A stretch of 38,868 bases of DNA from Lachnospiraceae bacterium. Lineage in GTDB: Bacteria; Bacillota; Clostridia; Lachnospirales; Lachnospiraceae. Where the stretch lies: assembly GCA_017624115.1 (NCBI GenBank), contig JAGANQ010000050.1, forward strand, positions 1-38,868, in the 5' to 3' direction. The notes below the pieces were generated by a model. It did not search any database. It was not told the origin of the DNA and was given only the letters and a program-made list of their open reading frames with translations. This document shows positions 7,082 through 15,519 of this stretch, in pieces. Numbering within the stretch: the stretch's first letter is position 1; the number at the start of each line of letters is the position of its first letter. The translations under genes were made by a program, and so were the position numbers.

Positions 7082-8976
7082 TGGATGAGAGCAGAAAAGA
7101 ACGACTTGTAAAGAAATATGAACGTACCGTGGCGAATCAGCCGAAGGGCGGCATGCCGGGGCCGGGACATGGACCGGGAGGAGGTCCGGGCAGAGGCAGA
7201 CATATGGGCCCGGGCGGAAAGCCGAAGAATACAAAAGAGACATTGAAGCGTCTGTTTGGGTATCTGGAAAAGGATAAGTGGAAGCTTATTCTGGTATTTG
7301 TATGTGTGCTTGTGGCTTCCGGTACAAATTTGGCAGCTTCCTATATGTTGCGTCCGATTATCAACACGTATATTGCTCCTGAGAATGGTGCAGGAAGAGG
7401 TGATGCAGTTGGTCTCATCGGCGCGCTGGCTGTTATGGCGGCGGTTTATTTCTGCGGAATTATTGCCAATTACCTTCAGCACAGGGTTATGATAGGGGTG
7501 TCACAGAATGCATTAAATGTACTGCGTAAGGATTTATTCTGCAAGATGCAGAAGCTTCCGGTACGCTTCTTCGATACCAATAATCATGGTGATGTTATGA
7601 GCCGTTTCACCAATGATGTGGATACGATTGGTGAAATGATGAACAATACGATTATCCAGCTGATTTCGGGAAGTATTACGCTGGTAGGAACCTTCTGCCT
7701 GATGCTTTATACGAATGTCTGGCTGACGCTGGTGACAGTTGTGATGATACCGTTGCTTATGAAGGCAGGACAGTTTGTCAGCAGCCGAAGTCGTAAGTAT
7801 TACAAGGCACAGCAGGCAGCACTTGGTACGCTAAACGGTTATGTGGAGGAAATGGTTACAGGACAGAAGGTAGTCAAGGTATTCTGCCATGAGGATATGG
7901 CGGTGGAGGAATTTGAATATCTGAATTATGACCTTCGTGACAAGCAGATTAAAGCACAGTTTTTCGGCGGAATCATGGGGCCTGTTATGGGGAATTTAAG
8001 TCAGGTAGGATATGCGCTGACAGCAGCTATCGGCGGCATTCTCTGCGTACTCAGAGGCTTTGACATCGGTGGTCTGACTGTATTTGTAAACTATTCCAGA
8101 CAGTTCAGCCGGCCGATTAATGAGATTTCCATGCAGGTTAATACGATTTTCTCGGCTCTTGCCGGAGCAGAGCGGGTTTTTGACGTTATGGACAGAGAAC
8201 CGGAGCAGCCGGACACAGAGGATGCGGTAGATTTCCCGGGCGGAGATGTCAGTGTTGTGTTGGAGCATGTAACCTTTGGTTATAATCCGGATAAGGTTAT
8301 TTTAAAGGATATTTCTCTGTATGCAAAGCCGGGACAGAAGATTGCCTTTGTAGGCTCTACCGGAGCAGGAAAGACAACAATTACAAATCTGATTAACCGT
8401 TTTTATGATATTGATGAGGGAAGCATCAGCATTGGCGGTGTGGATATCAGAAATATTAAAAGAGAGGATTTGCGGAGAAATATCGCCATGGTATTGCAGG
8501 ATACCAATCTCTTTACCGGAACTGTGCGTGAAAATATCCGTTACGGCAGGCTTGATGCAACAGACGAGGAGGTTATCCAGGCAGCAAAGACAGCCAGTGC
8601 ACATTCCTTTATCATGCGTCTGGAGCATGGTTATGATACGATGTTAGTCGGAAACGGAGCAAACTTAAGTCAGGGGCAGAGGCAGCTTCTGAATATAGCC
8701 AGAGCAGCGATTTCAAAGGCACCGATTCTGATTCTTGATGAGGCAACCAGCTCTGTCGATACGAGAACCGAGCGCCATATTGAGCATGGTATGGATCGTC
8801 TGATGAAGGACAGAACCACATTTGTTATCGCACATCGTCTGTCTACAGTAAGGAATGCCAATGCCATTATGGTACTGGAAAATGGTGAGATTATCGAGCG
8901 TGGTGACCATGAGGATTTGTTGAAGCTCAAAGGAAGATATTATAATCTGTATACCGGTCTTAGCGAGCTGGAGTAA
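7081..8976 (+). CDS. Heterodimeric ABC exporter, catalytic-site subunit (permease-ATPase fusion)
   Basis: This 631-residue partner has an unusual cytoplasmic N-terminal extension of ~55 residues, of which ~20-48 are almost only Gly, Pro, Arg, Met and His. Six membrane segments follow, then an ABC domain with Walker A GSTGAGKTT (~424), Walker B ILILDEATS with the catalytic Glu, and the H-loop His in IAHRLST. Its signature is LSQGQ instead of LSGGQ. In such heterodimers the altered signature completes the degenerate site of the partner, so the two genes fit as one transporter with a single active ATPase site. The start overlaps the previous stop, so the two are translationally coupled. No clear terminator follows. 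Confidence 0.93.
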   Translation: MDESRKERLVKKYERTVANQPKGGMPGPGHGPGGGPGRGRHMGPGGKPKNTKETLKRLFGYLEKDKWKLILVFVCVLVASGTNLAASYMLRPIINTYIAPENGAGRGDAVGLIGALAVMAAVYFCGIIANYLQHRVMIGVSQNALNVLRKDLFCKMQKLPVRFFDTNNHGDVMSRFTNDVDTIGEMMNNTIIQLISGSITLVGTFCLMLYTNVWLTLVTVVMIPLLMKAGQFVSSRSRKYYKAQQAALGTLNGYVEEMVTGQKVVKVFCHEDMAVEEFEYLNYDLRDKQIKAQFFGGIMGPVMGNLSQVGYALTAAIGGILCVLRGFDIGGLTVFVNYSRQFSRPINEISMQVNTIFSALAGAERVFDVMDREPEQPDTEDAVDFPGGDVSVVLEHVTFGYNPDKVILKDISLYAKPGQKIAFVGSTGAGKTTITNLINRFYDIDEGSISIGGVDIRNIKREDLRRNIAMVLQDTNLFTGTVRENIRYGRLDATDEEVIQAAKTASAHSFIMRLEHGYDTMLVGNGANLSQGQRQLLNIARAAISKAPILILDEATSSVDTRTERHIEHGMDRLMKDRTTFVIAHRLSTVRNANAIMVLENGEIIERGDHEDLLKLKGRYYNLYTGLSELE

Positions 8977-8983
8977 GAATGAC

Positions 8984-9012
8984 TTTACATTCCGGCATAA
9001 AAACGCTATAAT
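8984..9012 (+). promoter_or_regulatory. Promoter of the zinc-ribbon gene
   Basis: TTTACA (8984-8989) and TATAAT (9007-9012) are separated by 17 bp, about 60 bp upstream of the small ORF. Confidence 0.8.
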
Positions 9013-9071
9013 GAGTATAATCAGACGAAGTAAGCTGCCGTGTAAGGACAGCGGGAAAGGAGCTACAGATT

Positions 9072-9239
9072 ATGAAGAGAGCGGAGTTTTGCCCATTCTG
9101 CGGGGAAACGGGAATTATGCAGAATCCTGATGCAAGCTATGACTGCTATCGCTGCCGCGTACGTTTCAGTATCGTGGAGGGTGTGGCAGAGGATAACCGT
9201 ACACCGGAAGAAAAGATTATGGAGTCTTTTGATTTTTAG
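9072..9239 (+). CDS. Small zinc-ribbon protein (55 residues)
   Basis: The protein begins MKRAEFCPFCGETG, continues to YDCYRCRVRFSIVE and ends in an acidic tail. Two CxxC pairs (Cys7/Cys10 and Cys29/Cys32) form a compact zinc ribbon. An AAAGGAG site precedes the ATG. The gene has its own near-consensus promoter and a strong terminator at 9254-9290, so it looks like a genuine monocistronic gene. The function is unknown; such small ribbons may bind nucleic acid or a partner protein. Confidence 0.75.
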   Translation: MKRAEFCPFCGETGIMQNPDASYDCYRCRVRFSIVEGVAEDNRTPEEKIMESFDF

Positions 9240-9253
9240 AAAAGGAAAGCAGG

Positions 9254-9290
9254 CAGCCGCATTGCCATAGCAGGCAGTGTGGCTGTTTTT
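9254..9290 (+). terminator. Terminator after the zinc-ribbon gene
   Basis: A 13-bp stem (9254-9266 with 9273-9285, two G-T wobbles) with a 6-base loop is followed by TTTTT. Confidence 0.85.
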
Positions 9291-9331
9291 GTCCGTAGAA
9301 GGAATTATTTCGGTGATTGGCGGAGGCAGAG

Positions 9332-10549
9332 TTGAAGAAAATTATGGCAGCCGTGTGTGCGGCATCATTTACGGTATTATTGGCAGTGCTGCTGGCAGCA
9401 GCAGTGCATGAGTACAGGGAAATCGTAACAGTCCCTGCGGTGTGGGAAGCTGCAGCAGACGAGACTAAACCAGGAGAAAACGGAAGAAAAGAAACTGAGA
9501 TAAAAGAAACTGAAATAAAAGACAATGGAATAAGCGAAGCTGAAACAAACGGGGCCGGAATGCAGGAAACGGAAACAAGCGTACCAGCAGTGATACTGGA
9601 AGTGACAGCTAAGGCAGATGTGCTTTTGGCTGGTGATATCTGCATACAGGATTATATAGCAGGGTATTACGATGACCAGGGTATTGGAAGGCTAGTGACA
9701 GAGGACTTAAAGAAAACCATGCTTGAAGCAGATATTATGATGGCAAATGAAGAATTTGCCTTCAGCGAGCGCGGCACTCCGATGGAAGATAAGCAATATA
9801 CATTCCGTATCGCGCCACGCTATACAGCGATATTTACAGAGCTGGGAATTGACATCGTAAGTCTGGCAAATAATCATGCGCTTGATTTTGGAGCGGAGGC
9901 ACTGATGGACTCCTGCCTGGCACTGGAGGAAGCAGGCATCCGCTATGTGGGAGCAGGAGAAAATAGGGAACGGGCGAAAAAACTGGAAATCATAGAGGCA
10001 GACGGCTTGAAAATTGGCTTTTTGGCGGCTTCCCGGGTGATTCCGGTGACTGATTGGAATGCAGGAAAAAATTCGCCGGGAATGCTTACGACTTATGACC
10101 CTTCAGAGCTTATTGAAGAAATAGAGAAAGGTAAGGGAACGTGTGATGCACTGATTGTCTATGTGCACTGGGGCGAGGAACGGATGGAGTTCCCGGAGGA
10201 GTATCAGAAGACAATGGCGCGTCAGTATATTGATGCAGGGGCAGACGCTGTTATCGGCGCGCATCCTCATGTGATGCAGGGACTGGAATATTATAAGGGA
10301 AAGCTGATTGCGTACAGTCTTGGAAACTATATTTTCAGTCCGAGAACCGGTGACGGGGCAATGCTCAGACTGACCTTTGAAAAGGGTGGTAAGCAGCAGG
10401 CACAGCTCGTACCTTTTGATGCCTCTGCATTCCCTGTTGCAATGATGGAGAAGGAAAAGCAAAGGGAATTTTTTGACTATATGGAAAGCATTTCTTTCGG
10501 CATAAGCATTGATGAAGCCGGAAGGATATGCTATACTGATGGTAATTAA
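9332..10549 (+). CDS. CapA-family (PGA_cap) membrane-anchored metallophosphatase-like protein
   Basis: The protein has 405 residues from a TTG start at 9332, chosen because GGAGG ends 5 bases upstream; an upstream TTG at 9317 lacks a site. A single N-terminal membrane segment (residues ~4-25) precedes a Glu/Thr-rich linker (to ~90) and then a PGA_cap domain. Landmarks are LLAGDICIQD, ANEEFAFSE, LANNHALDFG, VYVHWGEE, IGAHPHVMQG and SLGNYIFS, which carry the His, Asp and Asn residues expected for a two-metal site. CapA proteins are linked to poly-gamma-glutamate export, but single copies without capBC, as here, have uncertain roles at the cell surface. It is probably cotranscribed with glgB (18-base gap). 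Confidence 0.85.
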   Translation: MKKIMAAVCAASFTVLLAVLLAAAVHEYREIVTVPAVWEAAADETKPGENGRKETEIKETEIKDNGISEAETNGAGMQETETSVPAVILEVTAKADVLLAGDICIQDYIAGYYDDQGIGRLVTEDLKKTMLEADIMMANEEFAFSERGTPMEDKQYTFRIAPRYTAIFTELGIDIVSLANNHALDFGAEALMDSCLALEEAGIRYVGAGENRERAKKLEIIEADGLKIGFLAASRVIPVTDWNAGKNSPGMLTTYDPSELIEEIEKGKGTCDALIVYVHWGEERMEFPEEYQKTMARQYIDAGADAVIGAHPHVMQGLEYYKGKLIAYSLGNYIFSPRTGDGAMLRLTFEKGGKQQAQLVPFDASAFPVAMMEKEKQREFFDYMESISFGISIDEAGRICYTDGN

Positions 10550-10567
10550 ACAGAAATGGGGGATTAT

Positions 10568-13030
10568 ATGAAGGAAGCTTTATACAATATGATGGACTGG
10601 CCTGCGATAGAGGCGATTGTGTATTCGGAAGAGGATCTACCCCGTAAAACTCTGGGACCGCATAAGATGGAAACAGGCATACTGATTCAAGGCTTTTTTC
10701 CGGGAGCGGTAAAGGCGGAGGTTTTGACAGGAAGCAGCCGGTATGAGATGGAGCTTGCAGATGAGGCAGGATTTTATGCAGTTTTAATTCCGGGAAAAAG
10801 GATTCCAGATTACAGATACAGCATCACCTATGAGAGCGGACAGGTGCAGGAGTTTTCAGACCCGTATGCGTTTCCAGAGGTAATCACGCAGGAGGAGCAG
10901 AAGAAGTTTAATGCCGGCATTTTTTATAATGCGTATGAAAAGCTGGGCGCACATCCGATGAAAATAAATGGCACAGAGGGTGTTCTGTTTGCAGTGTGGG
11001 CGCCGATGGCGATGAGAGTCAGTGTCGTGGGCGATTTTAACTGCTGGGATGGCAGACGCCACCCGATGCAGAGACTGGGCGACTCCGGTATTTTTGAGCT
11101 GTTTATTCCAGGGCTGACGGTAGACACTATTTACAAATATGAGATTAAGACAAAGGCAGGGCTGCCGGTGCTGAAGGCAGACCCATATGCCAATTATGCA
11201 CAGCTTCGACCAGAAAATGCCTCGATTGTCTGTGATTTGAACCAGTTTGTCTGGGGTGATGAGGCGTGGCTCAAAAAGCGGAGTGCCGTGGATTATGATA
11301 AAAGCCCGGTTCTGGTGTACGAGCTTCATCTGGGCTCTTTTAAAAAGCCGGAGGATGGAAGAGAGTTCTTAAGCTATCGTGAGCTGGCGCCGATGATTTG
11401 CGATTATGTGAAGGAAATGGGTTATACGCATATTGAACTGATGCCGGTGATGGAGCACCCGTTTGATGCTTCCTGGGGGTATCAGGTGACCGGATATTAT
11501 GCGCCGACAAGCCGCTATGGCACGCCGGAGGACTTCATGTACTTTATCAACTATATGCACCAGCATGATATCGGTGTGATTCTCGACTGGGTACCGGCGC
11601 ATTTTCCACGGGATGCCTTTGGTCTGGCATGCTTCGACGGCACTTGCCTGTATGAGCACCGGGATCCGAGACAGGGAAGCCATCCTCACTGGGGGACACT
11701 GATATATAACTATAGAAGACCGGAGGTGTCGAATTTCCTCATTGCCAATGCGCTGTTCTGGGCGGAGAAATATCATGCAGACGGAATCCGTATGGACGCA
11801 GTGGCATCTATGCTCTATCTGGACTATGGCAAGCAGGATGGTGAGTGGGTTCCAAATATTTACGGCGGCAAAGAAAACCTGGATGCTGTGGAGTTCTTTA
11901 AGCATTTGAATTCAATCTTTAAGAAAAAAGAAAAGGGAGTTATGCTGATTGCGGAGGAATCTACAGCATGGCCGATGGTGACAGGTGATGTAAAGGATAA
12001 TGGCCTTGGCTTTGATTATAAGTGGAATATGGGATGGATGAATGATACGCTGGAGTATATGCGTATAGACCCGTATTTCAGAAGTCATAATTATAATCTG
12101 CTGACGTTCAGTATGATTTATGCATACAGTGAAAAGTTTATGCTGTCGCTGTCCCATGATGAGGTGGTGCACGGCAAAGGCTCTCTGCTTGGCAAGATGC
12201 CGGGTGAGACACTGGAAGAGAAGGCAGCGAATCTGCGCGTCCTGTATGGCTTTATGATGACACATCCGGGTAAAAAGCTGCTCTTTATGGGACAAGACAT
12301 TGCGCAGCTGGATGAGTGGTCAGAGGAAAGAAGCATCGAGTGGGAGCTTCTGAAATATGATCTGCACAGCCAGATGAAGGAATATGTGAAAGCATTGAAC
12401 CTCTTATATCTGACTCATCCGGCATTGTATGCGCAGGATTTTGTGACAGACGGGTTTGAGTGGATTAACTGTATTTCGGCAAATGAAAATATCCTCGTAT
12501 ACCTGAGAAGGTCTGAGAAAAAAGAAGACACTTTGTTAGTGGTATGCAACTTTACACCGCTGGTATATGACAATCATAAGATAGGTGTGCCGTTCAGGGG
12601 TAAGTATAAGGAAATCTTTAACAGTAATAACAAGGCTTATGGCGGTGACGGTGAAGTGAATCCGAGACTTAAGCAATCGAAAAAGGATGAATGTGATGGC
12701 AGGCCGGATTCGATTATGATTAAAGTTCCATCCATGGGTGTAGCGGTATTCCAGTATATTCCGATGGAAGAAGAGCAGAAGGGAAATAAGGCTGCAAAGG
12801 CCAAGACTCCGGCTGCTAAAAAATCGAATAGCGGCAAGAAGCAGGTAGACCGTATCCGCGAGGAAATGATGGCAGAGACCGTACTGCCTGATATTGTGGA
12901 AACAAAGCCTGTTGTGAAGGCTGCTGTGGCAAAGACCTCTGAGAAAGGCACTGTGCAAAAGTCCACAGCCAGAAAAAGCACATCAAAAGCTGCAGATAAA
13001 ACAAAAGCTGCCAATAAAAAGAAAAAATAA
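10568..13030 (+). CDS. glgB: 1,4-alpha-glucan branching enzyme with basic C-terminal tail
   Basis: The protein has 820 residues from the ATG at 10568, which has a GGGGGA site; the ATG at 10556 has none. It introduces alpha-1,6 branches into glycogen. An N-terminal beta-sandwich region and CBM48 (FAVWAPMAMRVSVVGDFN) precede a GH13 barrel with LDWVPAHFPRD, the nucleophile Asp in GIRMDAVAS (~409), the acid Glu in IAEEST (~461) and LSHDEVVHG (~530). After the usual C-terminal domain (ending near VAVFQYIP) there is an extra ~88-residue Lys/Ala/Thr/Ser-rich tail ending AANKKKK, which is absent from typical 630-730 residue GlgBs. The other glg genes are not in the window. Confidence 0.95.
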   Translation: MKEALYNMMDWPAIEAIVYSEEDLPRKTLGPHKMETGILIQGFFPGAVKAEVLTGSSRYEMELADEAGFYAVLIPGKRIPDYRYSITYESGQVQEFSDPYAFPEVITQEEQKKFNAGIFYNAYEKLGAHPMKINGTEGVLFAVWAPMAMRVSVVGDFNCWDGRRHPMQRLGDSGIFELFIPGLTVDTIYKYEIKTKAGLPVLKADPYANYAQLRPENASIVCDLNQFVWGDEAWLKKRSAVDYDKSPVLVYELHLGSFKKPEDGREFLSYRELAPMICDYVKEMGYTHIELMPVMEHPFDASWGYQVTGYYAPTSRYGTPEDFMYFINYMHQHDIGVILDWVPAHFPRDAFGLACFDGTCLYEHRDPRQGSHPHWGTLIYNYRRPEVSNFLIANALFWAEKYHADGIRMDAVASMLYLDYGKQDGEWVPNIYGGKENLDAVEFFKHLNSIFKKKEKGVMLIAEESTAWPMVTGDVKDNGLGFDYKWNMGWMNDTLEYMRIDPYFRSHNYNLLTFSMIYAYSEKFMLSLSHDEVVHGKGSLLGKMPGETLEEKAANLRVLYGFMMTHPGKKLLFMGQDIAQLDEWSEERSIEWELLKYDLHSQMKEYVKALNLLYLTHPALYAQDFVTDGFEWINCISANENILVYLRRSEKKEDTLLVVCNFTPLVYDNHKIGVPFRGKYKEIFNSNNKAYGGDGEVNPRLKQSKKDECDGRPDSIMIKVPSMGVAVFQYIPMEEEQKGNKAAKAKTPAAKKSNSGKKQVDRIREEMMAETVLPDIVETKPVVKAAVAKTSEKGTVQKSTARKSTSKAADKTKAANKKKK

Positions 13031-13054
13031 TATGGGATAAAGGATAGAGATAAA

Positions 13055-13942
13055 ATGCAGACATATATGATGCAGGCTACTGACATAGAAGAAGCCATGA
13101 GGGCTCTGGCTGAAGCTGCTTCTCCGGGAAAACTTCAGCAGCTGATTAATCAGCTGCTGCCCGGGGTTCTGGGATTTTTACTGAATGTTGTAATTGCTTT
13201 GGTATTACTGCTTGTGGGAAGAAAGCTGATTAAGATGATTTTGAAGTTTCTGAATCGTTCTTTCGAGAGGGCAGGGACGGACCTGAGTCTGAGAGGATTT
13301 TTAAATTCGCTGATTAAGGTTGCACTGTATGCTGTACTGATTATGATTATCGCTGACCAGGTAGGAATACCGACGACCTCTTTCCTTGCTGTGCTAGGGT
13401 CTGCGGGTCTTGCCATAGGTATGGCGCTGCAGGGCAGCCTTGCCAATTTTGCAGGGGGTGTGCTGATTTTATTCCTGAAGCCCTTCCGTGTAGGCGACTA
13501 TATCGTGGAGGACAGTAAGGGAAATGAAGGAACAGTAGAAGCGATAGATTTGTTCTATACACATCTGGTGACAGTGGATAACCGCAGGATTGTTATTCCG
13601 AACGGAACACTTGCCAATACAAGCTTGACAAATGTCAGTGCAAAGAGCATCCGCAGGCTGGATTTGAAGGTAGGAATATCCTATAGTGCTGATTTGAAAA
13701 AGGCGAAGGAGTTGCTGAAACAAATACTGGATGGCAGGGAGAAAGTGTTAAAAAATCAGGATATCACGATATATGTGGACAGCCTGGGTGACAGTAGTGT
13801 AAATATCGGTTTTAGAAGCTGGGTCAATGCAGCGGATTACTGGACGGAGAAATGGGCGATTCTTGAGCAGGTGAAGCTTACCTTTGATGAGAATGGTATT
13901 GAGATACCGTTTAACCAGCTGGATGTGCATGTAACGAAATAA
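13055..13942 (+). CDS. mscS: Small-conductance mechanosensitive channel (MscS family)
   Basis: This 295-residue membrane protein relieves turgor on osmotic downshock. Three predicted membrane segments occur at about residues 35-60, 85-105 and 110-150. The third is the pore helix, GSAGLAIGMALQGSLANFAGG, with the typical Gly/Ala pattern, followed by LKPFRVGDYI and the beta domain (NEGTVEAIDLFYT, IVIPNGTLANT). The length matches the short MscS type. An AAAGGA site lies 11 bases before the ATG. It follows glgB by 24 bases and is probably the last gene of that unit. Confidence 0.93.
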   Translation: MQTYMMQATDIEEAMRALAEAASPGKLQQLINQLLPGVLGFLLNVVIALVLLLVGRKLIKMILKFLNRSFERAGTDLSLRGFLNSLIKVALYAVLIMIIADQVGIPTTSFLAVLGSAGLAIGMALQGSLANFAGGVLILFLKPFRVGDYIVEDSKGNEGTVEAIDLFYTHLVTVDNRRIVIPNGTLANTSLTNVSAKSIRRLDLKVGISYSADLKKAKELLKQILDGREKVLKNQDITIYVDSLGDSSVNIGFRSWVNAADYWTEKWAILEQVKLTFDENGIEIPFNQLDVHVTK

Positions 13943-13947
13943 AAAGC

Positions 13948-14041
13948 CGGTCATATTTAACTGGGCTGAAAAGCGGATAGTTATTATTATAAATTCTTAT
14001 AATAATAACTATCCGCATTTTCAGCATATTGAATATGACCG
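13948..14041. repeat. 94-base near-perfect hairpin downstream of mscS
   Basis: Arms run from 13948 to 13992 and from 13997 to 14041 around a 4-base ATTC loop. The inner ~28 bp pair with a single bulged base and the outer ~10 bp pair perfectly, with a short interrupted middle. It is too long and lacks the GC-rich short stem plus T-run of a simple terminator. It may act as a 3' stabiliser of mscS mRNA or be a small miniature element. Confidence 0.7.
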
Positions 14042-14072
14042 TCTTCTTTATTCGTTATATGCACATAAAAAG

Positions 14073-14100
14073 AACCATGGAGTGGGTCAGCTCCATGGTT
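14073..14100 (-). terminator. Terminator of rpsT
   Basis: A perfect 10-bp stem (AACCATGGAG with CTCCATGGTT) has an 8-base loop. Read on the minus strand it is followed by CTTTTTATG, and it lies 23 bases beyond the rpsT stop. Confidence 0.85.
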
Positions 14101-14122
14101 TATTTATATGCTCTGTCTTGAA

Positions 14123-14386
14123 TTAAGCAATCTTATTAACAGCAAGTGCTAAACGGGAAATTTTTCTTGCAGCCGTATTTTTGTGATAAACTCCCTTAGA
14201 AGCAGCCTTGTTGATTTCAGCAGAAGCAGCTCTTAAAGCTTCCTGTGCAGCAGCCTTGTCACCAGCAGCGATAAAAGCATCTACCTTCTTGATATAAGTC
14301 TTAACCTTAGACTTAATTGCCTTATTTCTAGCAGTTTTCTTGTCAATTACTAAAATTCTCTTCTTAGCAGATTTAATGTTAGCCAA
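14123..14386 (-). CDS. rpsT: 30S ribosomal protein S20
   Basis: The 87-residue basic protein begins (M)ANIKSAKKRILV and contains NKAIKSKVKTYIKK and a C-terminal NTAARKISRLA segment, as S20 proteins do. It binds 16S rRNA in the small subunit. The start is TTG at 14386, with GGAGGTG just upstream; the longer reading frame upstream has no support. TTG initiation is also used by E. coli rpsT. A perfect promoter (14472-14500), a hairpin leader and a terminator define a single-gene unit. Confidence 0.97.
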   Translation of the reverse strand: MANIKSAKKRILVIDKKTARNKAIKSKVKTYIKKVDAFIAAGDKAAAQEALRAASAEINKAASKGVYHKNTAARKISRLALAVNKIA

Positions 14387-14428
14387 TCCGTACACCTCCA
14401 ATGATTTTATTATTTGTCTGATGTTTCG

Positions 14429-14457
14429 CATTAGAGCCGGACACGGACGTCCTAATG
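14429..14457 (-). promoter_or_regulatory. Leader hairpin of rpsT mRNA
   Basis: CATTAG (14429-14434) pairs with CTAATG (14452-14457), and GGAC pairs with GTCC inside. It lies between the promoter and the TTG start. S20 of E. coli represses its own translation; whether this leader is an S20 target is inference only. Confidence 0.4.
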
Positions 14458-14471
14458 TTACACACCTAGAT

Positions 14472-14500
14472 ATTATAGTCAGAACAGAGATATTTGTCAA
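14472..14500 (-). promoter_or_regulatory. Promoter of rpsT
   Basis: On the minus strand a perfect TTGACA (14500-14495) and a perfect TATAAT (14477-14472) are separated by 17 bp, as expected for a highly expressed ribosomal protein gene. Confidence 0.9.
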
Positions 14501-14572
14501 TACATATTTTATATTTTTATGAAGAAAATACATAGAAACAGAGAGTGTTTTTAATATGAAACAGGAGTGATT

Positions 14573-15466
14573 ATGATGGAAGAGAATAAAAGCTATGAAG
14601 GCAGGACAGACCTTGCACTGGAGGCAAGTGAGAGCCTGAAAACCACAGGGCAGCAGGAGAACGGGATTCTGATTGAGGAAGAGTATCAGAAAAAAACAGA
14701 CATCCGCATTACCTGCGTGAGGATTACGAATGAAGAGGCAGAGCAGGCAGTCGGAAAGCCGAAGGGAACGTATATCACTTTGGAATCCCCGGCACTTTTG
14801 TATGAGGATGAGGGCTATCACAGGGAAATATCCACGGAACTTGCCAGGCAGATAAAAAAATTGTTATCAAAGGAGCAGAGACAGTCACTTCTTGTGGTAG
14901 GTCTTGGAAATAAGGAGGTGACGCCGGATGCGCTGGGACCGTTGGCGGTGGGCAATCTTTGTATAACCAGGCATCTGGAGCCGAAGGGACAGACAATCAG
15001 TGCGATTGTTCCCGGTGTCATGGCGCAGACTGGTATGGAGACAGCGGAAATTGTAAAAGGCATTGTCAATGAAACAAGGCCTACAGCGGTAATAGCGATT
15101 GATGCACTTGCCGCCAGAAGTACCAGAAGACTCAATGCTACGATACAGATAGCAGACACGGGAATTCACCCCGGTTCCGGTGTGGGAAATCACCGCCATG
15201 GACTTACAGAAGAAAGTCTGGGTGTTCCTGTGCTGGCGATAGGTGTGCCGACTGTTGTGGATGCGGCAACGATTGTGGGAGATGCGATGGGGCAATTACT
15301 TGACACAATGGAGGAGACAGAGAAGAGAAAGCTGATACACGGAATGCTGGATGAGAGACTTAAGAATCTTTTTGTGACGCCGAAGGATATAGATGAGACT
15401 GTAAAGCGAATCAGCTATACCATTTCAGAGGCAATCAATATGGCTTTTTCGGGCACACGGTACTGA
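14573..15466 (+). CDS. gpr: Germination protease GPR (spore protease)
   Basis: The 297-residue protein initiates degradation of alpha/beta-type small acid-soluble spore proteins during germination. Family landmarks are EGRTDLALEA near the N-terminus (the region where the zymogen is cleaved), LLVVGLGNKEVTPDALGP, AIDALAARSTRRLN and TGIHPGSGVGNHR. An AGGAG site ends 5 bases before ATG 14573 and 8 before ATG 14576, so either ATG may be used. It is divergent from rpsT and heads a sporulation cluster; in Bacillus gpr is also next to spoIIP. A forespore sigma factor is expected to drive it, but I could not fix a convincing sigma-G promoter. Confidence 0.95.
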   Translation: MMEENKSYEGRTDLALEASESLKTTGQQENGILIEEEYQKKTDIRITCVRITNEEAEQAVGKPKGTYITLESPALLYEDEGYHREISTELARQIKKLLSKEQRQSLLVVGLGNKEVTPDALGPLAVGNLCITRHLEPKGQTISAIVPGVMAQTGMETAEIVKGIVNETRPTAVIAIDALAARSTRRLNATIQIADTGIHPGSGVGNHRHGLTEESLGVPVLAIGVPTVVDAATIVGDAMGQLLDTMEETEKRKLIHGMLDERLKNLFVTPKDIDETVKRISYTISEAINMAFSGTRY

Positions 15467-15519
15467 ATTAAAGGTCAGACGAATATACTTAAATACAGAA
15501 AGGTGTGCAGAAAGCGATA

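Noticed and set aside
8176-8976. LSQGQ signature of the second exporter subunit as a sign of gene decay
   Set aside because: It matches the known degenerate composite site of heterodimeric exporters, and all other motifs are intact.
14501-14572. Sigma-G promoter before gpr
   Set aside because: Several AT-rich candidates exist but none has both elements at the right spacing.
14387-14821. Long minus-strand frame extending upstream of S20
   Set aside because: S20 homology begins at the TTG at 14386 with a good ribosome-binding site; the extension crosses the promoter, the leader and the divergent gpr gene.
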